Of a stretch of DNA of 64,000 bases, positions 21,535-35,700 are shown in pieces (position 1 is the stretch's first letter; every line of letters starts with the position of its first letter). The notes under the pieces are model-generated. The model had not been told where the DNA came from and made no database searches. It saw only the letters and a list, made by a program, of their open reading frames with translations. This DNA comes from Ceratodon purpureus (lineage: Eukaryota > Streptophyta > Bryopsida > Pseudoditrichales > Ditrichaceae), in NCBI GenBank assembly GCA_014871385.1, contig CM026430.1, positions 4,071,040-4,135,039 on the forward strand. The letters run 5' to 3'. The position numbers and the translations under genes are program-made.

Positions 21535-22250
21535 CCTTTCTGTAAATATGAACAATTTTAGAGAAAGGTGTCTGGTCAGGCTCAACAGAATTTAACTAGC
21601 ATATATATATATATGAAACCTAAACCATTCAACAACAAACTTCATTTCCAATTTTCAATCACCTAAGTCACGTTATAAATTGCAATACACCATCAGCTCA
21701 AGATCAAGGTGTCATCCAAACTGTTCCTCTCAGCAAACAATCGTTGCTTTTTCACTATAAGTGTGATTTACAGTAGACGAAGCATAAGCAGATCAAGTCG
21801 CCACTGTCTGTCTGTGTCTGCTTCTACTTCATATATACCAACTTTTCATTTGTTCAAATAAAATTCTGTGACTTAAACATGCTCCAACTACACACATACA
21901 TGCTTCATGTTTCTAACTAATTCCTGCTTCTGCCAATACTTTCAAATACTTCCTGCTCAACTTTTGGTTACAACTAGAATTAGCAGAATATGATGCTCAT
22001 AAGACAAACAAATTATAGAAGTGGTGTACGCCAACATGTTATAAAATGGGTTCCGTTTCAGATGTTGATACGTTTTACAAAAACATGGCTTTTCGACATG
22101 CCAACGGAGCAGAAGAATTTTAAATTGTATTTAGAGGTCATTGTGAATGAAGAAGATTATGTCTCTCTGTACGATTTGGTCTAGACCAGCTCAATTCTCA
22201 GGCAAAAGGTCACGCAATGTATTAGGTTAAGAACAGGACGTGCACAAGTG
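21535..22250 (+). repeat. Segment Y, copy 2 (inverted counterpart of 13890-14910)
   Basis: In the opposite orientation to copy 1 relative to segment X. It includes a frame, about 21990-22184, reading KWVPFQMLIRFTKTWLFDMP that is partly kept in copy 1, so the duplicated unit probably contained a coding fragment. Function not recognised. Confidence 0.8.
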
Positions 22251-22259
22251 GTGTATACA

Positions 22260-25200
22260 TTGAAAGGTCTTACTAGGCTTCGGATTCATTCAGATTGATG
22301 CTAACATGCTTATTTTGATGGCAGATAAATCAAGCAAGCAAACAACCTTGTGATCTCAAACCTTGCAAAGTTTGAGGATATTTCTTCCAATTGTAATGTT
22401 TTAACTCACTAGGTGGTGATCTCTCTTTTTATGATTTCTTTTCTCTTTCTTTACCTGCAAAGGTTGCCCTCTGCACCTGGGAGCCTCCCTGACCATCTCT
22501 GCATTAGAATTGATGCTTTGATTTTTTACCAACTTCAACAATGAAATCTACAAACATACAAAGCCTTGATTTCTTTGTCATGGAGACAAATTTGAATAAT
22601 GTTGTTTTTTAAGGTTTGAATATAATTAAATCCACTACCATGCAGTCAATAGTGGATTGATTTATGGCCCAATGACTTTATTCCTGGTTTAGTTAAAAGT
22701 GAAGTGTTCAATTTTAAAACAATAATGGTGTTAATACTAAAAATATTGATGGTGGTGTTATTTGTATTAGTGTTGGATTTTGAACAGTAATGACAATGTT
22801 TTTAAAAATTTATTGAGCAATAGTAACATCCATATGCTTTCAAAGAAATTGTAAACATGTGCCTTCCACAATTTCACATTCAAATTTATAACTTCTGCAA
22901 TTTGGATGCTAAGTCTTTTGTTGCGCAATCTACTACAATAATTAGTAAATGCAATAAGATGTTTTATATACAATACAAGAATACAGCATGACATTACTTT
23001 CTTTAAGTATACTATTATTCTTTCATTGTATTGGTTTTGTATATTCCTCTCTTACATTTGGCTTTTATCTATGTTCTATACTTCTTGACTCTTTCTTTTC
23101 TTAGCAAATTTCTTTGAAAATAGCTTCAAAATTGGATTCAAAAATTATAAATGAATAAATAATAGTTTTGGAGTCAATCTAACTTATACGCATAATGAGC
23201 CAAATTATGTTTCTACTCTTTGCGACACAACATTTTAAGTTCACAAACTCTAACCAAGGTTGAAAAATGACATTCTTAATGAAAATATTCATTGAATATA
23301 ATTATTGCAGCTACGCATTGTTGGCCATTGCTTTCATAAATAATTGCGGATGAAGCTCAATCTTGTGAATAAGGTTCTAAAAGCTGCACATTATAATCAT
23401 TTGTCGAGCAAAAATATATACTATTATACAAACTTATCCTTTGACAGTGAATTTCCTTTCAAATTATAATGAGTCAAGCCAAAAAACACCTTTTAAGAAT
23501 GATTATATGTTGCAATGGGAGCTTGAATTGCTACAAACATTGACAAGTATATGTAGAAGATCTCAATTTTAGAAAATTGAATTTTCAACATTACAAGAAG
23601 GCTTAAAACACAATCAAAGGTCAACAAAGTATCAAAGACACTACTATGCCCTATGACTATGGTACTATGGTTTTTTTACTACTATAAATGTCATTATAAT
23701 TAGTTTTCAGCCTAGCTTTATCATATACTTCGTTGAATGCTTGAGTAGGCCTTACACATTGTTCAAACTTCCAATTGAACATAAACTATTTGATTGTTCA
23801 TCTATTAACTCAAGTTTCATTCTTCAAAAAGTTAATTTTTTCAATTCTAATAACAACTTAGTCGCTTGTATTCTACCTTTACTTGAAAGCTAATCTCCAC
23901 TAATAGAACTTTGGTTTGGATAAATGGATTAAATGGTAAGCAAAATCACAACATGCTAACTCAAATTTAGAGTTTAGCATTCATCAAAACAATCAGAGTT
24001 TTGTTGACTGATTTCAACAAAGTTCAATTTAAATAATTAAAATCTATTTTGTTTACAACTTCTTTGATTGACATAAAAAAATCATTAAAGGAGTATTGCT
24101 TTTATTTATTTATTTTATTGGCATTAACAATCATTGAACAACTCAAAATATAGATTATACATTAGAATTACATATTGAAATATCAGTTTTTAATAAGTTT
24201 ATAAAAATAGATGATGCTAATTTTGAAAAATACATATGAGCTTATAATGTATATATTATAGGGGGTAGTTTTTCTAAGATTTCAATTTTTGAAGTCCTTA
24301 ATGTAATAAATATTATTCATAGTCCCTCGTACTACTTTCAAAATACATACAACCATAACACTATTTTTCTAAAGTTATTTTGAAATCTAAAAACATTTGT
24401 TTCTATGTTTTTCTTGTAAACATCATTTGAGTAGTATGCATGGTATTTTGGTCCAACTACGAGTATAAAGCAAACCATTTTGAAGATAATAAATTGAACA
24501 TTAAAACGAAGGACCCGACAACCACACTTTTAATGAAAAATGCACATTAATGCAATTTAGTATTACACCAATTTGATCTATATGTATGTCATCAAATATA
24601 TTTGAATGTAATGAAGGGTTTTTTAAATGCCACAAATATTTCAATGAAATATGAAATATGTAGAATAGAATATTAAAAAATCAAATAAAAATCAATTATT
24701 TTAATGATTAATTTCAATACTTTAATCTTAGCTCCCACACAAACTTTTCTTGTTACAATTTAAATCTCGTGCCCATTGCCTTTATTCAAATTCTTCAAGC
24801 TTTGCTTAATGGGTCTCAAAGCCTTATGTTGTTCATGTGATTCTATGAGAAATATGTATTTTATCTATGAAACTTAATTAATTAATTAAATTTTTATTTA
24901 TTTTCCTTGTTTTTTCTCCATAGGAATAGTAGCATCAAACAATTAAGATTTAAGGATTTTATTTTTATTGCTATGATAACATGTAAAATGGAACCTTTAT
25001 GATTAATAATTTTGAAGATTGTAATTCTTGTACTCTAATAGTTTTAAAGATTAACTCGATCATAGATATTACAAAGTGTACAATAATAGTTTATATATCA
25101 CACAATAAAATGGATACTTACAAAATTATAAACAAAATACCAATAAATAAACATGTTTTGATTTATTTATTTTTAAGATTTAATTTAAGGTCAAAGCTTC

Positions 25201-27298
25201 TTGTGCCATAGCTACTGATTTGTAATACGACCGCAAACTTTACTCTAAATTATAAACTCGAATAAATTTTTAAAGTGATTGTAAACAAAATAGAGGTTTC
25301 TAGTGTTGTTGTAGATGATCTTTAAAGAGCGTACACAATCTACATTACACCACAACTTTTGTAACACCAAAGACATCAAAATGGAGATAATCAAGGAAAT
25401 AAACTCCAAAATGAAACATGCAAGCCTCTAAGTCAGAGACAGTGAAATCCAGGTCGCCAAATGCAAAATTTGGAGGCATTATGTCGAAAAATGTAGATAT
25501 TGATAATTCTAAAAGTGGCCTCTATAGACGTCTACTTCTTTCAGTAAGATTCTTTGATAACATCTAACGTTCATGGAATATACAATATTATTGTGATGTA
25601 CGTGTTGATCACGAATCACTACCCACGGTTCAATTTCAAATTTTTTTTTCAATCTTGTCAATGTTGAAGATAATCACAATCTTGGTTTGAAGCTCACATG
25701 GCGTGAGCAATAAATGAGCATCATTCCTTGACCGAGGTAGAGACCTCAGATGAACCCAATTCTGATTGAAGACTTGACCATACAACAATATCTGGACGGG
25801 TCTCTACAGGCTTGAATGACCTATCTGCTTCTTTTTATAGCCGCCCATCTCCAAACGCCGTTGATCATGTAAATCGATCTTGTCATTAAGCCTCAAATCT
25901 TTTAGTTTGACACTAAAGGTAAGACAAAACGTTTCCATTAAAGTAACAACATTGGCCTTACAAACATTCAGAGAAATGTTATCAAAGATATTGAAAAAAT
26001 CGATTGAAATTTGATTAAAATTTATTTAAAAATTAAGATTTAAAAAATAACAATTTAAGAAAAAAAATCCTTTAAAAAATCAAACTTTGTTAAATATGAA
26101 CTCAATAAATTAAAGGTCTTATCAAAGTAAGTATGCATTTAATAAATCAAAGTTCTTTTAAAGTATAACATCTTATTATTGAAATTGATGGTCTTATCAA
26201 AATTTTCAATAACAAAATGATATACTTTTAAAGACCTAAAAAAAGCTATTAAATAAATTTAGTGTAATTAATTTTTATTCCAAAAATTTATCAAAGTAGT
26301 CATTTTATATTAATTTGATATTTCAAATTTTTTATTTACTTTTATAAACATACGATTTGATGTTTTTGTGAAGAAAATAATTATAAATTTTTAAATATCA
26401 TAATGAATTCAATCAATTAATATTATAGTCCATTATTGATTACACAATGATAGTGATCTTATGATTAATGGATTACTGAAAAATATTTAGTATATGCAAT
26501 CAATAAGATTTAACGTCTAAAATATCTTGCAACTAAATATATTTGATAGTTTCAATGATTATGAGATAAGAAAAAAAAAGATTGTAAGGAATTTGCAAGA
26601 TTATTAATTTAATCTATTGGCTAATTATTGGAAGATTGTTAATGATAATTTTTTTCTAAAACTCATTTAAGTTGTAATCTTATTATCTATTATACTTAAG
26701 TGAAGTACTAATCTTTGTCAATAACATCCTTATGCTTACTTCTTCAAATGGTATTTTTTCTTTGTTGTATAATCTTCAATTACGCTCATGTCAGAGGCGT
26801 TCCGGACACAATTCGCACTATGTGCCATCTCAATGATATTGGACTCATTATGCACAAGATGGTTAAGTTCGTACATTCCTGAAGCTATCTTTTCCACGAC
26901 TAGATAAACTAAATTTCTCTCGTTCTCACAAAGTTAAGAGAGCAACAAATTGCTCTTATGTCTGAGAGTTGGTCGGAAAAATGGATAGTTTTTAAACAAC
27001 CTTATTCCGTGCCGAACTCTTCTTGTACATATTCAACTGCTTGCCTTTGTCTGTGGAGTTTCCCCAACACATTTGAATACCAAATTGCATTCTTGGTGGG
27101 TTTGTTTTATTTTATGCATTGCACTGTTGTAGATGTGGCTCTCAATGATAATGCCAAATAGAAATGATTTTTTGCCTTCACTCTCAATTAACACAATGAC
27201 TCTTCATTTTGTTGTATCAAATAATTCAAAATTCATATTCTCATTCCCTTATATTCAAATCTCTTACTCTATAGACCTCTCCATTTTACAAATCTTTG
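22260..27298. other. AT-rich gene desert
   Basis: Very AT-rich sequence with only short spurious frames on both strands. No coding exon, tRNA or clear transposon terminus was seen. Confidence 0.5.
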
Positions 27299-27300
27299 AT

Positions 27301-27428
27301 TGTTTTTACAAAGTCTTTTTACTTATTAATCAGAAAGAAAATTATAAGAGATTAATTGTTTTTACAAAGTCTTTTTACTTATTAATCAGAAAGAAAATTA
27401 TAAGAGATTAATTTTTTTTACAAAGTCT
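27301..27428 (+). repeat. 56-bp tandem duplication
   Basis: The unit starting TGTTTTTACAAAGTCTTTTT is repeated almost exactly at 27301 and 27357, with a partial third copy (TTTTTACAAAGTCTTTAC) after it. Confidence 0.85.
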
Positions 27429-27673
27429 TTACAATCATCAATAAAAATTTATTAATTTGTTTCCAATTCAGCCCTCATTTTCTCCTTTATTATTATTTTT
27501 AATTCTCAATCACAACATCATTAGGACTTAATCAATTGACTTCATTATATGTTCATTATGTACTATTATATATATCTTCAATCTTCAATTCCCTTCAATG
27601 TTTACATCAATTATTAAATAGAAGAAAAGACTTAACACATTTTAATGCATCTTTAAATGTCTAGTATTCAGTT

Positions 27674-28245
27674 TTAACACATGAGCAAGTTGATGCGGAT
27701 GACAAGAACAAATTTTGCTACTTCTGTCCGAACGAACGTCGCATCATCTTTTTTCCACATATCGCAACGCTGGTCAATGATCCAAAGGCGCAACCATCTT
27801 AGGTGTCGGACCAACAGGAAAAAAGGTAAAAGAAACATTGTGATACTTTGAGGGGTTGCCACAATTGCATGCACAACAAATTGATGGCACAATTCTATGA
27901 AGAACAATGGACTTATGTTGATTCTTCTAGGAGCATCAGGAAAGGTTATGGGCATGTAGGCTTGCTTTTTCGCTATAATGAGACCTCAAATCTTCAGGCA
28001 ATACTTTTGAGGCTTTTCTTGAATGGATTGGCTATTTAAATGATAGCCATGCTACTCTTGTCAAGATCATTCGCATCAACGATCATGTTTTTCCTTTGAT
28101 CCCGGGCATGGCCATTGTTAGAGACATGATATTGGATGGTGACATTGTAAACACATATGTTCGTGCAAATCAAATTGCATATCTCCATTCCTTGCATCAT
28201 GAATATTGGATGGGAAAGAGATTTGAAACAATTCAAGTATGTTGC
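27674..28245 (+). pseudogene. Possible gene remnant, unknown family
   Basis: This patch is less AT-rich than its surroundings. Two frames on the + strand look coding-like: 27680-27800 with ADDKNKFCYFCPNERRIIFF, and 27830-28245 with HNKLMAQFYEEQWTYVDSS, then in another frame NDSHATLVKIIRINDHVFPL and AYLHSLHHEYWMGKRF. Stops and frame changes interrupt them. I recognise no family; it may be an old transposon or host-gene fragment. Confidence 0.25.
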
Positions 28246-28259
28246 ATTAATGAATTTTT

Positions 28260-31200
28260 TAAAATATTTGTATACAAATAACTTTTATTTACATCTTCAC
28301 ATTTTTTTCATATAATTCCATTATGCTTCTATCTCATATCTTGCTTAAACTTCTCCAATAATGCACAAATGTGTACTTCAATATCTTTTTTTGAAAAATA
28401 AATTGTACCCTTTAATAAATATGAATTATTATTTGTCATTTATAAAATTTGTTGATTTTAATCGTACATTCAAAAATATTAATCATTATTGTATTTTAAT
28501 GCCATATATTTTTTACTTTATATATGATACATTATATTAATATAAATAAGTTACATAAGCCGGTGGACTATAAATCATTGGCTTTAACAAGCTTCTTGCT
28601 GGTATGTTTTAAAATTGTGGCTACACATTACTATACATAAGTATTGACAATTTTTATTTTATTTTTAATTTTAAAAAATGATGAATATAAAAATTAAAAT
28701 TTTGGTAATTTAATTTGAATTTTTTTGTTCTTTTTTTTAAATTGTAAAAGATGCTTCCTTTTTTAAAATTTATTTTTAAAACTTTGTTCTTTAACAATTA
28801 GAAAATATAATTTAAAATGGAATTAAATAAATCTAATTGAAAAATTCTTTAAATGTTGCATCATGAATGGATTTGCGTTTTAATGGTCTTGTTAGTTTCA
28901 AATCAACCGCCTTTCTTGTTTTCAACTCTTTGACTTGTGAAAAAATACAATTTATTTCCTAGAGTATGTATACTTCTTTGGTGATTTCAAATATCAAGGT
29001 CCATTTTTAGCTTAATTAGATCATTGCTACTGACGCCCTGCGTCTACTGTGGCTTTTTTTTCTTCTTTTTCAACTTTGTAAATGAACTTATTTGCTTCAT
29101 TTTTATCCCCATAGTGGTTGTATATTAAAAATAGAAATATCCATGATTGTAAAATAATAATTAATTATATTTATAAAACAAGAGTTATATATAACAACAA
29201 AAATAAGATGTAGTAAAAATAATTGTCAATATATACTCTTCTTTGAATAGCTTAATTCTATTAAAAATTTTAAATACTCTTTAAAGTAGTATTTACTTAT
29301 GATTTTTTAAATCCTTTATTTTTAAAACACCAATTGGTAGTTAGACATGAGATTACTGTATTTTGGATTTTGTTTCTAATACATGAATATGTAAAAGGAC
29401 ATATTAAACCTTCACAACCTATTTCTGCATAGCTATATACATCCACTTTCTTTGACAATATTTTTGGAATTTCAGAACATGGTTTACAAAATCTTATAAC
29501 ACCTTAAAAATCTTTTACGATACAATTTCTTGAATGAATCTTGTATTCTCTAAATCCACTACCTTAGACTGAGAACTATTTGCATCATAGAAAAAGGAAT
29601 AAAGTAAAAAAATATTGGCAACATTAAGAGTTCTATATAAAACATTGCTAAAATGTAAGCACTCATATTGTAAACAATTTGCCACATCAACATTACAACT
29701 TTTAGATGTAAAAAATAGGTTGACCATAGCCATCATTGGCATTTAATATGAACTCGATGATTAATCAAATATCATTGTAATATTCAATGACCATCACAAA
29801 ACAAATCTTCCATCGTTTTAAGACGTAATCAAGTATGTCGCATTGCATTCTTTCAAAAATCAACACATAGAACTTTACATACAAAATATTCATCTTTACT
29901 TTTAATAGAGATGAAGTTCTTATTGTGAGAAGCTTTCCATTTTGTACACCTTTGCCACCAAAATTATCATGGTTTTTGACGTTGATTTGATGAATGTGGA
30001 TCTAGCTTTTCTCTGCAATTGGTAGCTCTAACTTCACATATTGAGCAATGTCTTGGAAAGAAATAGTGTTTCTTCGGGTCTTAACGCCTTAAGCACTTCG
30101 CATTCTGGACATAACTACAATACTTATTGAGTTATAATTTAGTTCGGACCATCGTTGCTATCTCAATTTCTAAGTTTCTTTATCGTTTATGAAGTCTTAT
30201 ATTAAATAGATTTATACAAATAAGCTGCTATTGACGTTGATGTTGTCCACACATGTTCCTCGTCTGTGTTGATAATTTTTTTTATATTGTTGGCAAAAAC
30301 AAAACTTGTCTTTTTTATACGATCTCTTTTTAAATTTTTGAAATGACATAACACTAATTGTTGGATAACTTCACTTTCTTCATTACTATTTTTTACAAGA
30401 AAACATTGGCTACGGAGCTGGAGCAATGGTATCTTTGCAATTCTTTTAGACCTTCATAATTAATAATCAACTAAGTCCAAAAATAAACCAAACTTCGTAA
30501 TTTTTGAAAAATGAAGATTATATGAGATTCATACTATTTTTCCTTTGACAAAGATGGTTTTTGAATCATTGAAAATTTTGATACTTCTATTTTGATATAA
30601 TTTAGAAAATGCAATAAAAAGAAATTATAATTTAAAAAAAATAGTCATTAAAATTTGATAAAATATTAAAATTCTATTTAAAATTTTGAAAGAATATATA
30701 GAATTTTAAAATACTATCTATAAATAAATTTGATATATAGATATATAATTTAAAATTAATTAATATATAAATTTATGAAGTTTAGATTTAAAATATTTAA
30801 TATGTTAGAATACCTAAGCAACCCTTGAAATAGTAAAAAAATTGGTAAGATTTGAAATACATTCTTATGAAGTTCATTACGTTTAAAATAAAAGTGATTT
30901 GTTGCCAATTTTTTTTTTTTTTAAATATCTATTCATACATATAGAATTTTAGAAGACATAGAATTTTAAGAATATGCGTCTAATCATTTTATTGATTATA
31001 TCATAATTATTCAAATATTTTTAAGTTGAATTCAAATAAATAAGTCCTAAAATGTATAATTGTTGTTTATTTGCATTATCTGCTTTACATGTATATATTC
31101 ACTCAAGATCTTTAAAATTACATAGATTTATTATTTCTATTGATGAATTTGAAAGAGATTTAACACATATTTTAAAAATATTTTTTTTTGCAAAAAAAAA

Positions 31201-31855
31201 AATTTATTAATTATTATTGAGAAACTAAACTCAAAAGCTATTCATAAGAATCTACAAGGTGAATTTAATCAAATTTCTTTTTAAAAATCATCATCATTTT
31301 TACTAATAATACCAAATTATGCAGAAGCCAATCCGTCATTTCAAATTATTGGCACTTACGGGGCCACTACAAATTCATATCTATAAGCCATTATAAAATA
31401 AAATAATAAAATAACCCATACATTGATTCTATTAAGGTATTCTTTTATTGTCAAAGTAGTTACATATTCCAAGTACTTTATATTATAATAGAGTTCCTTC
31501 AAAAACATACTATAGTGAATTCTTGTCATTTTTATTTTTTTTATTTTTTAATATTTATTTGTGGTCATTTTCTCCATCTAGATGATAGAAACTAACAACA
31601 ATGTTTTCCCCATTCACAAATTCAAAAAACAAAGATTATTGTAAATTCATTAATAATTCCAATGCAATTATTCTTACTAATTTTCAAAAAGAAGATTACG
31701 AACAATTGTCCTTTCAACAAAATATCATGTTGAAAAATCTTATCACATTTGCAAAATCAATAAATGCGGTATAAAATAATAGCTTGTTATTTTGTAATGC
31801 GGTGACATTGTAAGTATTACATATAATTTTTTAAATATATTTCTATTCATTTCTA

Positions 31856-31860
<5 letters not shown>
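28260..31860. other. AT-rich gene desert
   Basis: Mostly A and T, with long homopolymer runs (for example around 30910-30921 and 31182-31201). No supported gene. Confidence 0.5.
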
Positions 31861-31861
<1 letters not shown>

Positions 31862-31886
<25 letters not shown>

Positions 31887-32080
31887 GGCAAAAATTGAAT
31901 GATGTTTTTGCCGAACTTCCTGCACATGAGGTACAGTAATAACTACCCAGCATCCAGCCATGTGAAAGCCCACTGAAAGCTCCCCACAATAACTCATCCA
32001 TCCACCCATCCAGTCACTCATCCACACATCCATCCATATATCCGTCTATTCATTACTTCATTCATTCATTCATTCTCACA
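31862..32080. repeat. Simple repeats: (TA)n, then ATCC and ATTC tracts
   Basis: A run of about 24 bases of alternating T and A at 31862-31886 is followed by CATCCATCC-type repeats (about 31995-32050) and (CATT)n near 32055-32075. Confidence 0.8.
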
Positions 32081-32082
32081 TA

Positions 32083-32412
32083 CCAACTCCGTTGACATGA
32101 ACAGATGATGAGCCCCTCAAACCCTTTCACACTACACCAAAGTCAGAACGTCTCAAGACTGGATGAAGCAAACTGAACTTATTCAGTCATCAATCCACCA
32201 TTCATCTATCCATTCGTTTGCACACACCAACTCCGTAGACGACGCATTGATGAACAGATGATGAGCCAAATACCCCATTCACACCACACCACCAAAGACT
32301 TTCTCAAGACTCTCTCAAGACTCTCTCAAGACCCTCTCAAGACTCTCTCAAGACTCTCTCAAGACCCTCTCAAGACTCTCTCAAGAGCAAGGGTGGATGA
32401 AGCTAAGTCAGA
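32083..32412 (+). repeat. Imperfect duplication with an expanded 11-bp minisatellite
   Basis: Copy 1 (about 32083-32172) and copy 2 (about 32221-32405) share CACCAACTCCGT, GAACAGATGATGAGCC, TCTCAAGACT and GGATGAAGC. In copy 2, TCTCAAGACT has grown into about eight units of 11 bp (TCTCAAGACYC) at 32292-32385. It lies just upstream of the KASIII gene. Confidence 0.75.
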
Positions 32413-32435
32413 GGAGGAGAAACCCATGAAGGCCC

Positions 32436-32793
32436 AAACCCAGTAGAGAGAGAGAGAAGGGAGAAAGCCTCGGTTCCATCACCAACACAACAACAACACA
32501 CATCCCTCATTCCCATACTCACACAAACTCTCCACACACACTCGGAGACGGAGACACAGCACAGACAGAGCGAGAGAGAGAGGGAGAGGTGTTGTTTCGG
32601 AGAGCGCAGCACAGAGTCGGAGAGAGGGAGAGAGAGGGAGAGGGAGCTTCATTGCCATCTGAAGCTCACATTGCATTCGGATTTGCATTTGCATTTGCAG
32701 GGGAGGGGAGGGGAGAGGAGGGGAGGTGCGGAGAGAGGAGACCGGCATTGGCGCACCTAGGGTTTCAGGCGGTGCTTTCTTCGTTTGCTGCAC
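32436..32793 (+). promoter_or_regulatory. GA-rich leader of the KASIII gene
   Basis: Rich in (GA)n and GGGGA tracts (32440-32460, 32565-32645, 32700-32745), typical of plant core promoters and 5' UTRs. It is followed by CTAGGGTTT and the KASIII ATG. No TATA box is evident. Confidence 0.4.
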
Positions 32794-35700
32794 ATGGCGA
32801 CCACCGCGGCAGCTCCCACTCTGCGCTCGTGGGCTGCGCCGGCCGTGCCGTCTCTCAGAGGTCAGTGAATGGGGTGTGGATTGTGGTTGTGATGGACATG
32901 GTGATGGTGATGGTGGTTTAGGGTTTGGTGGAATGTGGAGTGGTGGTGGAGGAGGGAGAGGAAGGGGGTGCATTGGTGGATTTGGAGCGTTTGTGGGATG
33001 TGAGAGTGGTGCTGAGTTTTGTGGGGGAGGTGGTGAAGGTGCAGGGATAGCGGATGGGAGGGTTTCGTTTCGGGGTGCGCAATGGCGAGTGTCGTCGCCA
33101 ATGTATGTGTTGGGGTGCCGCGCCGTGATGTCAGCTGAGAACAGGTGAGAATTGGGGGTGATTCTTTTGGGGGGTTGGTTTTTGACGTTTTCTGGTTGGT
33201 GGATGGGAATGTGGGGGGTTGGGGGATTTTGGTTTAATGTGCGTGAGCGATGGCAATACTTTTGTTTTGCGAGTGGATTTTAGGGATTTTCTGAGTGGGG
33301 ACTGACGGACGGGCCAATCGGCAGGGATGTCTCGCTTGCGTCGTCGGAATTGGAGAGAGGGAAGCAGAATGAGGGGGAATTTTCGCATTCCGGGGGGGAG
33401 CAACGGAGGTTGGTGATTTTTCTGCAATTTTGGAACGCAATTTAGTGGGATCAAGCTGTGTCGTTTATTAGGGGAAGGGTTTGGTTGTCCAGATATTTTG
33501 CATTGAGACGTTCCTGAGCTTGGTGTCGATGGTTCGATTTTTCAGGCGCGTAGGCAGGGGCTCCAGGCTAGTCGGGTCGGGGTCGGCTGTCCCCAAGACG
33601 CTTATTTCGAATGAGGAGCTCTCCAAATTTGTGGAGACTTCGGATGAGTGGATTTCAGTGAGGACAGGAATTCGCAATCGTCGTGTACTCGGAGGTTTGA
33701 ACTTTAGATCATGAAGTCTTTAACCTGTGCTCTCTCTGCCTCTTGTGGTTGATGACGACGAATTGCGTGGTTATTCAGATTAAGTTTTCCCGTTTGCAAG
33801 CAAGTTTTGGTCTAGATTTGCACTTTTCTTGACTCTTACACAGGTAATCCATGTGCGTTATGCTGACCTGAATCCTTAAAACTCTGCAGAGGGTGATACG
33901 GTGACTACTTTATCTGTGGAGGCTTCAAGGAAAGCCCTTGAGATGGCTAACGTGAAACCAGAGGAGGTTGATTTGTTGTTGCTCTGCACATCCACTCCGG
34001 ACGATTTGTTTGGGAGTGCTCCACAGGTATGACTTATCGGTGTTGATATTAATCGTGTTTGCATCGTATGATATGGAGTTTATGTTGTTGTCTCTCTTAT
34101 AAACTCTTGCAACGAACTTGGAGATAGCCGTGTGATTTTATGGATCTTGCGGTCGTAGCATCATGTGTTTCTGGATCAATTTTGGCTTCCTAGATCTTTC
34201 AACTATTGATTTGAATGATGAACTGAACAATTCATCTTTGCGTGCTCTGCATTCAAAGTTGGGGTTTTTTCTGCTGCATACGCTAGTGTTATGTTAAAGA
34301 ATTGTCTCAGTCTGCGCGTTCTGGTGGTTGTGGTCGCCTGCATGATGTAACCAAAATGTGTTTTTCATGACATTTAGTCTTCACTCCTATTGCTTTCAGG
34401 TTCAGAAGTTGTTGGGATGCCATAATGCTTTAGCTTTCGATTTGACTGCTGCATGTAGCGGCTTTGTGCTGGGTCTTGTCACAGCTACTCGCTTCATCAG
34501 GGGTATTCCTTTCACATAGCTTCGAACCATTTTAAAATGTTGACTGTACATGCAGTGTTTGAGTTTTTTATGGCTAAGGTGCGCAGTACTTCTATGTTGG
34601 TCAAATTGAAATTCTCTGAAACTGATGTATCATCTTTCGTAGTAATGTAGCTCCTACATTTTCTTGCTCTGAGAAATAAACCAGAAGAACCCTTTAACTT
34701 TTATGGAATCCGCTGCTTTTCAAAACCTACCTCGACGTAAATATTGTCGTTGTCTTAAGTTGCCCGATGGTAGCTCATAAGCTGGTTGTCTGAAGCTAAC
34801 TTTGAATGGACTTACAGGAGGAGGTTATAAGAATGTACTTGTGGTGGGTGCCGATGCCCTTTCAAGATACGTGGACTGGACTGACAGAGGTACATGTATT
34901 CTGTTTGGCGATGCCTCTGGAGCGCTTCTGTTACAGGTCTGCTTACAATTCTCATTAAATAGACGCTAGAAATGTCTTGATGTTACTGTTTAGATGCGTA
35001 AACACCCAATCATTCGTACAGTGTCGACAAGAAGTTGGACTAGATAGTTGGTGTCATTTGTTCTGTCATCTGAGCAATTTTTGAGGCCAAGTATTTATTG
35101 TTTTTGCCACTGCACCATATACGTCCATGAACTGATACGCGTGTGTTACAATTGAATCACTTACGATATGTGGGTTTTCATGTAACAGGCAGCAACTGAC
35201 GACCAAGACAGCTTGCTCGGCTTTGACCTTCGTAGTGATGGAAATGGCCAGAAGTAGGTTCATTATTTTTATCACATCCTTGTATTCATTTATCGCAACG
35301 ATTTTCTGAAAAGGAACCAGTGGGCTTGTATTTAATTTTAATTTTATGCTCATATCCTCGGTAAATCCGTTTTTCTTGTCATAAGTATTTTTGGTTTCTC
35401 GACCTTGGGGTTTTTCTTACAAGTTTCTAGTCATTTTCATTTTCTGTTGTGGAAGACTGAATCTACTGTGGCACTGAACAATGCACAATGCAGCCAACGA
35501 GGCTATAGTTGTCTGATTTTCATACTTAGTTTTTTACTTTGCACTTTATTTGAGATTGAATGTTGGAGTGGATACTGCAGACATTTGCATGTGAAGATAG
35601 ATAATGAAGAGGATCCTTCACCTAGTGGAGCTGAGTCAAATGGATCAGCATTCAAGAAACCCGGAAAGGCTTCATATGAATGTCTTCAAATGAATGGAAA

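Noticed and set aside
22260-31860. Many 60-90 codon frames in the AT-rich desert
   Set aside because: They are rich in Phe, Ile, Leu and Lys as expected from AT-rich random sequence, often with non-ATG starts, and show no motif or splice support.
32726-33148. 140-residue frame over the start of the KASIII gene
   Set aside because: It reads the first KASIII exon in the wrong frame and translates the first intron as Gly-rich sequence. Splicing 32860 to 33045 restores the transit peptide frame.
32862-33454. His/Pro-rich minus-strand frames
   Set aside because: Low-complexity shadows of a GT-rich intron on the other strand.
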